Assembly (NCBI GenBank): GCA_035541215.1
Contig: DATKNV010000168.1
Location: 1 to 18,582 of the forward strand
Source: DASZHJ01 sp035541215
GTDB taxonomy: Bacteria > Pseudomonadota > Alphaproteobacteria > ATCC43930 > CGMCC-115725
Length of the DNA: 18,582 bases
Direction of reading: 5' to 3'
Positions within the stretch are counted from its first letter, which is position 1. Every line of letters starts with the position of its first letter. The notes beneath the pieces were generated by a model. The model was not told where the DNA came from, made no database searches, and saw only the letters and a list, made by a program, of their open reading frames with translations. Both the position numbers and the translations under genes were made by a program. This document shows positions 7,383 to 14,182 of this stretch, piece by piece.

Positions 7383-7425
7383 GTTGCCCCCGCGGGAAGG
7401 CACTGGAACACTCCCGCGGCGCAAC
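7383..7425 (+). promoter_or_regulatory. Strong imperfect hairpin in the mtnP leader
   Basis: GTTGC (7383-7387) pairs with GCAAC (7421-7425), and CCGCGGGA (7390-7397) pairs with TCCCGCGG (7412-7419). A small CC/C internal loop separates the two stems and the terminal loop is 14 bases. It ends 4 bases before the GGGAG ribosome-binding site (7429-7433) of mtnP. It may be an operator or a leader structure affecting translation. I could not match it to a known riboswitch class. Confidence 0.4.
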
Positions 7426-7438
7426 GGCGGGAGCGGCA

Positions 7439-8347
7439 ATGGGCGAGGGCATCGAGCCGGTCATCGGCATCATCGGCGGCAGCGGGCTCTACCAGATCGA
7501 CGGCCTCACGGAGCTGCAGTGGCTCCGCGTGGCCTCGCCCTTCGGCGAGGTCTCGGACGAGCTCTGCTTCGGCAGGCTCGGCGGGACGCGCGTGGTGTTC
7601 CTGCCGCGGCACGGCCGCGGCCATCGGCTTCCGCCCTCGGAGATCAACTTCCGCGCCAACATCGACGCCCTGAAGCGCGCGGGCGTCACCGACGTGATCT
7701 CGCTCTCGGCCGTGGGGAGCCTCCGCGAGGACCTGCCGCCGGGGAGCTTCGTCCTCGTGGACCAGTTCATCGACCGCACTTTCGCGCGGCCCAAGAGCTT
7801 CTTCGGCGCGGGCTGCGTCGCGCACGTTGCGCTCGGCCATCCCGTCTGCTCGCGGCTCGGCGACGCGCTCGCGGCGGCGGGAAGCGATGCGGGCATGACG
7901 ATCCGCCGCGGCGGGACCTATCTCGTGATGGAGGGGCCGCAATTCTCGACCCTCGCGGAGAGCCGGCTCTACCGCGGCTGGGGCTGCGACGTCATCGGCA
8001 TGACGAACATGCCGGAGGCGAAGCTCGCGCGCGAGGCGGAGCTCTGCTACGCGACCGTGGCGATGGTGACGGATTACGACTGCTGGCATCCCGAGCACGA
8101 TCACGTCAGCGTCGAGATGATCGTGCGCGTGCTGCTGGAGAACGCGGAGAGGGCGAGGGGCCTCGTGAAGCACGCGGTGCCGCGGCTCGGCGGCGCGCGC
8201 GCGCCCTGTCCCGCGGGCTGCGACCGCGCGCTCGAGCACGCCGTCATCACCGCGCCCGAGGCGCGCGATCCCGCGCTGGTCGCGCGGCTCGAGGCGGTGG
8301 CGGGACGCGTGCTCCGCCGCTACCCTGCGGCGAAGGGAGCGGATTGA
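7439..8347 (+). CDS. mtnP: S-methyl-5'-thioadenosine phosphorylase
   Basis: 302 residues, of the trimeric PNP/MTAP family. It phosphorolyses 5'-methylthioadenosine (and often 5'-deoxyadenosine) to adenine and 5-methylthioribose-1-phosphate. The phosphate-binding IIGGSGLY is at 11-18, with PRHGRGHRLPP, the substrate loop MEGPQFSTLAES, and MTNMPEAKLAREAELCYA followed by VTDYDCWH, where the Asp recognises adenine N7/N6. The start is the ATG at 7439 with GGGAG five bases upstream; an open frame further upstream lacks homology. Its stop overlaps the mtnA start by one base (TGATG), so the two are co-translated. Confidence 0.95.
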   Translation: MGEGIEPVIGIIGGSGLYQIDGLTELQWLRVASPFGEVSDELCFGRLGGTRVVFLPRHGRGHRLPPSEINFRANIDALKRAGVTDVISLSAVGSLREDLPPGSFVLVDQFIDRTFARPKSFFGAGCVAHVALGHPVCSRLGDALAAAGSDAGMTIRRGGTYLVMEGPQFSTLAESRLYRGWGCDVIGMTNMPEAKLAREAELCYATVAMVTDYDCWHPEHDHVSVEMIVRVLLENAERARGLVKHAVPRLGGARAPCPAGCDRALEHAVITAPEARDPALVARLEAVAGRVLRRYPAAKGAD

Positions 8348-9438
8348 TGAAGGTCGCGGGGAAGCCGATGCGGACGATCTGGCGCGAGCCCGACGGCGCC
8401 GTCGGGATCATCGACCAGACGCTGCTGCCGCACCGGCTCCAACTGCGCCGCATCGCCGACCTCGAGGAGATGGCGGAGGCGATCCGCACCATGCAGGTCC
8501 GCGGCGCGCCGCTGATCGGCGCCTCCGCTGCCTACGGGGTGGCGCTGGCGCTCGACCGCGATCCCTCCGAGAAGAGCCTCGAGACCGCATGCGAGCGCCT
8601 GGCCGCGACGCGCCCGACCGCGGTCAACCTGCGCTGGGCGCTCGAGGAGATGCGCCGCGCGGTCGCGAACCAGCCGCCGGAGCGCCGTGCCGCCGCCGCT
8701 TTCGCGCGCGCCGCCGAGATCGCGGACGCCGACATCGCCGTCAACCGCGCGATCGGCAGGCACGGGCTCCCCCTCATCGAGCGCGCCGCGGCGCAGAAGC
8801 CGCGGGGCGGACGCGTCAACGTGCTCACGCACTGCAACGCCGGCTGGCTCGCGACCGTCGATTGGGGGACGGCGCTCGCCCCCGTCTATGCCGCGCACGA
8901 GAAGGGCCTCCCGCTCCACGTCTGGGTCGACGAGACGCGGCCGCGCAATCAGGGCGCGAGCCTCACGGCCTGGGAGCTGCTGCAGGAGGGCGTGCCGCAC
9001 ACGGTGATCGCGGACAATGCCGGCGGGCACCTGATGCAGCGGGGCGAGGTCGATCTCGCGATCGTCGGCACCGACCGCACCACCGCGACCGGCGACGTCG
9101 CCAACAAGATCGGGACGTATCTCAAGGCGCTCGCGGCGCGCGACACCGGCGTCCCCTTCTACGTGGCCGCGCCCAGCTCCAGCATCGACTGGACGCTTGC
9201 GGACGGGATCGCGGAGATCCCGATCGAGGAGCGCGCGGCGAGCGAGGTGACGGAGATCGCGGGCCGCCTGCCCGACGGCTCGGTCGCGCGCGTGCAGGTG
9301 ACGCCCGAGGGCAGCCCCGCCGCCAATCCCGCCTTCGACGTGACGCCCGCGCGGCTCGTCTCGGGCCTCATCACCGAGCGCGGCGTCGCCGAGGCCTCGC
9401 GCGCGGGCCTCCTCGCGCTCTTTCCGGAGCGGAAATGA
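8347..9438 (+). CDS. mtnA: S-methyl-5-thioribose-1-phosphate isomerase
   Basis: 363 residues. It converts the aldose 5-methylthioribose-1-phosphate to the ketose 5-methylthioribulose-1-phosphate. Family motifs are MQVRGAPLIGASAAYG at 49-64, the catalytic cysteine in THCNAGWLAT (C163), VDETRPRNQGASLTAWEL at 194-211, and the catalytic aspartate in VGTDRTTATGD (D243), then NKIGTYLKALA. These are the residues that separate the isomerase from eIF2B-like relatives. VGTDRT instead of VGADRI is a variant I associate with alphaproteobacterial members. It overlaps mtnP by 1 bp and the aldolase gene by 4 bp, forming a tight three-gene operon. Confidence 0.96.
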   Translation: MKVAGKPMRTIWREPDGAVGIIDQTLLPHRLQLRRIADLEEMAEAIRTMQVRGAPLIGASAAYGVALALDRDPSEKSLETACERLAATRPTAVNLRWALEEMRRAVANQPPERRAAAAFARAAEIADADIAVNRAIGRHGLPLIERAAAQKPRGGRVNVLTHCNAGWLATVDWGTALAPVYAAHEKGLPLHVWVDETRPRNQGASLTAWELLQEGVPHTVIADNAGGHLMQRGEVDLAIVGTDRTTATGDVANKIGTYLKALAARDTGVPFYVAAPSSSIDWTLADGIAEIPIEERAASEVTEIAGRLPDGSVARVQVTPEGSPAANPAFDVTPARLVSGLITERGVAEASRAGLLALFPERK

Positions 9439-10076
9439 CCTCCGCGCGCGAGGCGATCATCGCGGCCGCCCGCGGGATGAACGCGCTCGGCATCAATCAG
9501 GGCAAATCCGGCAATGTGAGCCAGAGAATCCGCGGCGGCTTCCTCATCACGCCGACGGGCATGCCCTACGACACGCTCAAGCCCGCGGACATCGTGCCGA
9601 TGCGCTTCGACGGCAGCCACAGCGGGAAGCGACTGCCGTCCTCGGAGTGGCGTTTTCACCGCGACATTTTGAAGGCGCGGCCCGAGGTCAACGCGATCGT
9701 CCACACCCACGCGATGTTCGCGACGACGCTCGCCTGTCTCGGCCGCGAGATCCCGCCGTTCCACTACATGATCGCGATTGCCGGCGGCGACACGATCCGC
9801 TGCGCTCCCTACGCGACCTTCGGCACGGAGGAATTGTCGCATTACGCGGTCAAGGCGCTCGAGGGGCGCAAGGCGTGTCTGCTTGCGAACCACGGCATGA
9901 TCGCGACGGGAAAGGATCTCGATTCCGCGCTGGCGCTCGCCGTCGAGGTCGAGACGCTGGCGGCGATGTATTGGCGGGCGCTGCAGGTGGGGAAGCCCAA
10001 GCTGCTGGGGCGCGCGGAGATGAGGCGGGTGATCGAGAAGTTCAGGACCTACGGGCAGCAGAAGCGAGGCGGCTGA
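9435..10076 (+). CDS. ald2: Class II (FucA/Ald2-type) aldolase acting on a ketose 1-phosphate
   Basis: 213 residues of the class II aldolase/adducin family. The zinc ligands and acid match E. coli L-fuculose-1-phosphate aldolase with a constant offset of two residues: E71 in PSSEWRFH, H90 and H92 in VHTH, Y111 in FHYMI, and H153 in LLANHG. SGNVS (25-29) binds the phosphate. Retention of the FucA-type Tyr and the LITPTGMPYDTL block favours retro-aldol cleavage over the related MtnB dehydratase, which is the main alternative. Next to mtnP-mtnA it would cleave methylthioribulose-1-phosphate to dihydroxyacetone phosphate and 2-(methylthio)acetaldehyde (the DHAP shunt); 5-deoxyribulose-1-phosphate is another possible substrate. 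The ATG overlaps the mtnA stop (ATGA). The symbol follows the Rhodospirillum rubrum pathway name and is inferred. Confidence 0.8.
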   Translation: MTSAREAIIAAARGMNALGINQGKSGNVSQRIRGGFLITPTGMPYDTLKPADIVPMRFDGSHSGKRLPSSEWRFHRDILKARPEVNAIVHTHAMFATTLACLGREIPPFHYMIAIAGGDTIRCAPYATFGTEELSHYAVKALEGRKACLLANHGMIATGKDLDSALALAVEVETLAAMYWRALQVGKPKLLGRAEMRRVIEKFRTYGQQKRGG

Positions 10077-10080
10077 GAGA

Positions 10081-10214
10081 CCCTCACCCTCCCAGCGCTT
10101 CGCGCTGGGCCCCAACCCTCTCCCGCGTTCCGCGGGAGAGGGGCAATGTTCTCCCTCTCCCATCGGAGATGGGAGAGGGTTGGGGCCCGTTGCGAAGCAA
10201 CGGGAGGGTGAGGG
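10081..10214. repeat. 134-bp nested palindromic element (BIME/REP-like), probable bidirectional terminator
   Basis: Outer arms of 44 bases (10081-10124 and 10171-10214) are inverted copies. Four hairpins lie inside: 10091-10109 (8-bp stem), 10118-10140 (10-bp stem), 10153-10179 (12-bp stem) and 10186-10204 (8-bp stem), each with a 3-base loop. The first and fourth hairpins differ in sequence but both keep perfect pairing (AGCGC/GCGCT versus GTTGC/GCAAC), while the flanks are identical in reverse complement. It fills the gap between the convergent aldolase gene and the aconitase X small subunit gene. Confidence 0.8.
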
Positions 10215-10216
10215 CG

Positions 10217-10618
10217 TCAGCCGACTTCGATCGAACCCTCGGTGCTGACGCGAACCCGGCCCTCCGGCAAGCGCTCGAGCTCGGCCACCTCCAGCGCCGG
10301 GAGCGTCCCATACCCCATCTCGCCGGCGACGACGATCCCGAGCGCGAGGATCGCGTCCGCCTCGCCGAGCAGCAGCGCCGCCGGCGCGAGCCCCCGCGCG
10401 ATCAGCTCCAGCATCACCGCGCTCGAGGAGCTGGAGCCGCGCGGCTCCGGCAAGGCGAGCACGGTTCCGGCGATGGAGAGGCCGTGCTGGGGATGGCGGG
10501 GGTCGCTGACGCGGCCCGTCTTGGGATCGATCCCGCCCCAGAAGCTCAAGGGCGCGGTGAGGCGCAGCAGCGGGCCTTCCGCGCTCCCCGCGACGAGGAT
10601 GCGTCCCTTCAGGACCAC
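10217..10618 (-). CDS. Aconitase X small (swivel) subunit
   Basis: 133 residues from a GTG start at 10618, the usual length of the separate swivel-domain subunit (formerly DUF126). Conserved features are PLSFWGGIDPKTGRVSD at 23-39, the HPQHGLSIAGTVLALP stretch, and the serine loop RGSSSSSAVMLE at 60-71, followed by EADAILALGIVVA. In characterised two-part aconitase X enzymes this domain closes over the active site of the large subunit. The start overlaps the end of the large-subunit gene by 10 bases with a weak AGGGACGAG upstream. A longer ATG start at 10666 would overlap by 58 bases and add an unconserved arginine-rich leader, so it was rejected. Confidence 0.88.
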   Translation of the reverse strand: MVLKGRILVAGSAEGPLLRLTAPLSFWGGIDPKTGRVSDPRHPQHGLSIAGTVLALPEPRGSSSSSAVMLELIARGLAPAALLLGEADAILALGIVVAGEMGYGTLPALEVAELERLPEGRVRVSTEGSIEVG

Positions 10619-11871
10619 AGAAGCTCGTCCCTGACGACGCGCCCCGCGACCGCGGAGGCGACGCAATCCCTGAGGCTGCCGTAGACGGTGGCGAAGCCGG
10701 TATTGGCGGGCGCGTAGAACGCGAACTTCCCGGAATTCGTCATGAGCACGCCCGCCTCCGGCGGAAGGATCGGCGCCACCACGACGCAGGTGTCGACGAT
10801 GACCTCGACCCCCGCTTCTTTGAGTGGCCCCAGCAATCCCGCGCGCTCGATCTCCGTGAGGACGCCGCGGCCGGTGCAGGCGTAGAAGGGCACGCGGAAG
10901 CGCTGTCCCCGCGCGAGCTCCGCGAGCGCACGGAATTCGGCGCCGGAGAAGTGCGGGCTTCCCACGGCGACCGCGTCGATCCCGTCGCTTCCGGCGGCGG
11001 CGGTCGAGAGCCGGTCGCGCGCGTGGCGGAGGAGCGCCGGCGTCAGCGCGACCCTGCGCTCGGGCTCCGCGCCGCCGAGCGCGGTTGCGAGATCGGGCGC
11101 CTCCGGCGTCACGCCGACGGCGTGGAAGAGACCGACGGCGCCCGTCGAGGCGGCGGCGGCGCCCAGCGCCTTCAAGCGATCCTCGTCGGTATCGGCGGGA
11201 ACGCCGAGGATCGCCGCGACATCGGAGCCCGCTTCGGCGCCGAGGAAGGAGCCGAGCACGGGATAGAAGGCATCGAGACGCCGCAAATTCTCGGAGAGGC
11301 CGCGCGCGTCGATGACGAGCCGCGCGCGGCGCCGCTCGTCGAGATGGAGGCCGTAGCGCGGTGCGCGCGCGGTGATCGCGCAGCAGAGATCGAGGAAGTC
11401 GCCGAGGCGGTTCGTGCGCGCGCCCAGCACGGAATTGACGAAGGCGACGGCGTTCGATTCGCCCCAGGCGACGTGCGCGCCGAGCCGCGGCCGGTGGCCC
11501 GCCTGATAGGGCGCGCAGGTCCAGGTGGGCTTGCAGCCCAAGGCCTCGGAGGCAGCCATCAGCCGCCGCGCCATGCGGCTCGTCTCGGGATCGAAGCGGA
11601 CGCGGCCGGGATGGAGGAGGTCGAGCGCGCCGACGTTGAGCGTCGCGGGCACCGCGACGCGGCCGCCGAGCTCCACCAGGCGCTCCGCAAAATGGACGCC
11701 GCTGTCGCCGTGATAGAGGCAGCCGTCGATGTGCGCGCTCTCGACCTCGACGAGACTTTCCGCGCCCATGAGCCGCGCGGCCTCCGCGACGATCCGCATG
11801 GCCATCGCCGCGGCGGGACCACGGCTCCCCTCGAGGAGCGCCCGTTCCGCCGCGGTGAGGGCCAGCGTCAT
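10609..11871 (-). CDS. Aconitase X catalytic (large) subunit
   Basis: 420 residues of the aconitase X catalytic domain (formerly DUF521). Landmarks are ESAHIDGCLYHGD at 44-56, CKPTWTCAPYQAGHRP at 113-128, WGESNAVAFVNSVLGARTNR at 136-155, GSPHFSGAEF at 304-313, the VDTCVVV segment at 359-365 and MTNSGKFAFYAP at 377-388. Several cysteines (C51, C113, C119, C332, C362) are candidates for the iron-sulfur cluster. Characterised family members dehydrate cis-3-hydroxy-L-proline in bacteria or mevalonate 5-phosphate in archaea; neither substrate is indicated by these neighbours. It lies 13 bases after the dienelactone hydrolase gene in the same operon and overlaps its small subunit. Confidence 0.9.
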   Translation of the reverse strand: MTLALTAAERALLEGSRGPAAAMAMRIVAEAARLMGAESLVEVESAHIDGCLYHGDSGVHFAERLVELGGRVAVPATLNVGALDLLHPGRVRFDPETSRMARRLMAASEALGCKPTWTCAPYQAGHRPRLGAHVAWGESNAVAFVNSVLGARTNRLGDFLDLCCAITARAPRYGLHLDERRRARLVIDARGLSENLRRLDAFYPVLGSFLGAEAGSDVAAILGVPADTDEDRLKALGAAAASTGAVGLFHAVGVTPEAPDLATALGGAEPERRVALTPALLRHARDRLSTAAAGSDGIDAVAVGSPHFSGAEFRALAELARGQRFRVPFYACTGRGVLTEIERAGLLGPLKEAGVEVIVDTCVVVAPILPPEAGVLMTNSGKFAFYAPANTGFATVYGSLRDCVASAVAGRVVRDELLWS

Positions 11872-11884
11872 GCCTTGCGGGCGC

Positions 11885-12553
11885 CTATCCGATGTGCTGC
11901 GCGAGGAAGCTCATGGTGCGGTCGAGCGCCTGCTTCGCGCAGCCGGAGTCGTAGCTCCCGCGCTCGTCGCAGTTGAAGCCGTGGCCCGCGGAATAGACGT
12001 AGATCGTCACGTCCTTGCGCGCGGCCTTGACCTTCTCGACGTCGGTCATGGGGATGCTCGCGTCCTTGTCGCCGAAGTGCAGCATGGTCGGCACCTTCGG
12101 CTTCTCGCCCGCCGCCGCGGCGATGCCGCCGCCGTAGTATCCGACCGAGGCCGCGAGACCGTTGAGCCGCGTCGCCGAGAGGAAGGCGAGCGTGCCGCCC
12201 CAGCAATATCCCACGGTCGCGATCTTACCCGTGCCCTTCACGGCGTCGATCGCGGCCTGGATGTCCTTGAGCGGGCCCTCGTCGCCGACCTTGCCGCGGA
12301 TGTCGCGGCCGGAGGCGATGCTGTCGGGATCGTAGCCGAGCTGCACGTCCTTCTTCGCGCGGTCGAAGAGCGCGGGCGCGATCGCGACGTAGCCCTTGGC
12401 CGCGAAGCCGTCGGTCGTGCGCTTGATGTGGTTGTTGACGCCGAAAATCTCCTGGATCACGACCACGGCGCCCTTGGGCTTGCCCGCGGGATCGGCGCGG
12501 TAGGCGCCGAGCTTATGGCCGTCGGAAGCGGTTATCTCGAGCATCTTTCCCAT
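11885..12553 (-). CDS. Cytoplasmic dienelactone hydrolase (carboxymethylenebutenolidase family)
   Basis: 222 residues with no signal peptide. The classical cysteine-type triad is present: C117 in GYCWGG, D164 in GDKDASIP and H191 in SAGHGFNCD, with E35 in IQEIFGV, the residue that activates the cysteine. This differs from the secreted serine-type relative at 6354-7316. Family members open enol-lactones such as dienelactone to maleylacetate; no chlorocatechol genes are near, so the substrate is probably another lactone or activated ester of the neighbouring pathway. The ATG at 12553 is preferred because AGGAG lies 7 bases upstream; another ATG at 12559 is only one base from that site. It sits between the flavoprotein and aconitase X genes, 13 bp from the latter. 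Confidence 0.9.
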   Translation of the reverse strand: MGKMLEITASDGHKLGAYRADPAGKPKGAVVVIQEIFGVNNHIKRTTDGFAAKGYVAIAPALFDRAKKDVQLGYDPDSIASGRDIRGKVGDEGPLKDIQAAIDAVKGTGKIATVGYCWGGTLAFLSATRLNGLAASVGYYGGGIAAAAGEKPKVPTMLHFGDKDASIPMTDVEKVKAARKDVTIYVYSAGHGFNCDERGSYDSGCAKQALDRTMSFLAQHIG

Positions 12554-12586
12554 TTGCATTCTCCTCGGAGGTTCCTCGATGGGGGT

Positions 12587-14080
12587 TCAGACATTGGTGC
12601 CCGCGAGCTTGCCCGCGGAAGTGCCGGCGATCTTGCCGAAGACGGCGCCGGACATGAGCCCGGTGCCGCCGGGATAATTGAAATAAAATAGTCCGCCCAC
12701 GAGCTCGCCCGCGGCGAAGAGTCCGCGGATCGGCTCGCCCTCGGTGTCGATGACGCGGCCTACCGTGTCGATCTTGAGGCCGCCGAAAGTGAAGGTGATG
12801 CCGCAGGTGACGCCATAGGCCTCGTAGGGCGGCGCGTCGAGCCGGTTCGCCCAATTCGATTTCGGCACCGCGAGGCCCTCGGTGCGGCGCCCGTCCTTCA
12901 CCGTGGGATCGAAGGGGATGTCGGTGCGGACGGCGGCGTTATAGGCCTTCACCATCTTGAGAAAGCCCTCGGGATCGACGCCCTCGAGCTGCTTGGCGAG
13001 GTCCTCGAGCGTGTCCGCCTTGGCCTTCGTCACTTGGCGGATGCGGTACTCGTCGCGCTGCAGATGCGTCACCTTGCTGTCGAAGACCTGGTAGCAGAAC
13101 TGTCCGGGCTGCTCGAGGATGATGCGGCCGTATTTGGCGTAGGTGTAGTTGCGGAAATCCGCGCCCTCGTCGACGAAGCGCTCGCCGCGCGCGTTCACCA
13201 TGATGCCGAAGGGATAGGAGTGCTTCTGGAAGTTGTCGCCGACCGCGAGGTCGCCGAACTCCGGCGCGTTGCGGTCCCAGGCGACGGCGTGGCAGCCGGA
13301 CCAGTTGCCGTAGGGCATCGCTCCCGCCTCGAGCGCCATGCGGATGCCGTCGCCGGTGTTGAAGCGCGTGCCGCGGACCTTCGCGAGATCCCAGCCAGGA
13401 CCGAGATAGCGCGTCCGCCACTCCGCATTCGCCTCGAAGCCGCCGCAGGCGAGCACAACCGCCTTCGCGGCGACGTCGAACTCGCGCCGGCCCTGGCGCA
13501 CCTTGGCGCCCCAGACGCCGATCTCGTCGACGAGAAGCGCGAGGCCGCGCGTCCCGTACATCACCTGGACGCCGTTCTTCTCCACGGAGGTGTGCAGCAT
13601 CTCGATGAGGCCCGGGCCGCCGCCATAGGCCTCGACCGTGAGCCCGCCCCAGAAGCGCATCTTGCCGCCGACCTTGAAGGCCTGGCGCCCGTACATCGGC
13701 ATGAAGCGAATGCCCTTGCCGCGCATCCACAGGAGCGTGTCGAAGCTGCGGGTGATCAGCAGCTCGGCGAGGTCCGGATTGGTGCGGTACTGCGTGATCC
13801 GGCCCATGTCGTCGAAATACTGGTCTTGCGTGTATTGGCCGAACTCGCTGTTGCGCTTCTCCTCCTCCGTGAGGTCGGGCATCAGCTTCACGAGATCGTC
13901 GAGCCCGTTATAGACCGTGCGGATCGCACCCGCGGTGAAGCGGCTGTTGCCACCGCGCTCCTCGAAGGGCGCGCGCTCCAGCACCAGCACGCTCGCGCCC
14001 TGCTCGCGCGCGGCGAGTGCCGCCGTCAAGGCCGCGTTGCCGCCGCCGATCACGAGAACATCGCAATTGAGCTCGGCCAT
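12587..14080 (-). CDS. FAD-dependent tricarballylate-dehydrogenase-like flavoprotein
   Basis: 497 residues of the FAD-binding fumarate reductase/succinate dehydrogenase flavoprotein family. The Rossmann motif VIGGGNAALTAALA is at 10-23, and ERGGNSRFTAGA follows at 41-52. The middle has ACGGFEAN and the family loop PFGIMVNARGERFVDEG; the C-terminus has GLFAAGELVGGLFYFNYPGG, then TGLMSGAVFGKIAG. The NYPGGTG pattern is most like tricarballylate dehydrogenase (TcuA), which oxidises tricarballylate to cis-aconitate. The usual electron-transfer partner TcuB is not in the window. The start is the ATG at 14080, giving the standard N-terminus; a frame open to 15355 is an antisense shadow of the next gene. 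It is first in the minus-strand operon with the hydrolase and aconitase X. Confidence 0.85.
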   Translation of the reverse strand: MAELNCDVLVIGGGNAALTAALAAREQGASVLVLERAPFEERGGNSRFTAGAIRTVYNGLDDLVKLMPDLTEEEKRNSEFGQYTQDQYFDDMGRITQYRTNPDLAELLITRSFDTLLWMRGKGIRFMPMYGRQAFKVGGKMRFWGGLTVEAYGGGPGLIEMLHTSVEKNGVQVMYGTRGLALLVDEIGVWGAKVRQGRREFDVAAKAVVLACGGFEANAEWRTRYLGPGWDLAKVRGTRFNTGDGIRMALEAGAMPYGNWSGCHAVAWDRNAPEFGDLAVGDNFQKHSYPFGIMVNARGERFVDEGADFRNYTYAKYGRIILEQPGQFCYQVFDSKVTHLQRDEYRIRQVTKAKADTLEDLAKQLEGVDPEGFLKMVKAYNAAVRTDIPFDPTVKDGRRTEGLAVPKSNWANRLDAPPYEAYGVTCGITFTFGGLKIDTVGRVIDTEGEPIRGLFAAGELVGGLFYFNYPGGTGLMSGAVFGKIAGTSAGKLAGTNV

Positions 14081-14100
14081 TCCCGAATGAACCTCTGCCG

Positions 14101-14144
14101 TTGACGCTCGTACCGGCGCTTGTATACGGTCAGATCGGCGCCGG
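14101..14144 (+). promoter_or_regulatory. Promoter for the MmgE/PrpD gene with overlapping operator-like palindromes
   Basis: TTGACG (14101-14106) and TATACG (14123-14128) are 16 bases apart, matching the -35 and -10 consensus at five and four of six positions. The -10 overlaps TTGTATAC, a half-site typical of GntR/FadR-type regulators (GTATAC at 14122-14127). It is also enclosed by an inverted repeat CCGGCGC (14113-14119) / GCGCCGG (14138-14144). The gap is only 102 bases between divergent genes, so one regulator could control both. No regulator gene is in the window. Confidence 0.4.
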
Positions 14145-14182
14145 AGCCAGCCCCCTTTCTTCATAGCTGAGGAGCGATCCCC

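Noticed and set aside
7317..7438. A SAM-II type riboswitch before mtnP
   Set aside because: There is a strong hairpin but the conserved SAM-II core and pseudoknot pattern were not found.
9435..10076. Calling the third gene of the mtn operon mtnB (methylthioribulose-1-phosphate dehydratase)
   Set aside because: The FucA-type Tyr and the phosphate-loop/LITPTG block align with aldolases rather than MtnB, and no other classical salvage gene is adjacent; kept only as an alternative.
10951..11976. 341-residue plus-strand frame opposite the aconitase X large subunit
   Set aside because: Antisense low-complexity frame without motifs, overlapping a well-supported enzyme gene.
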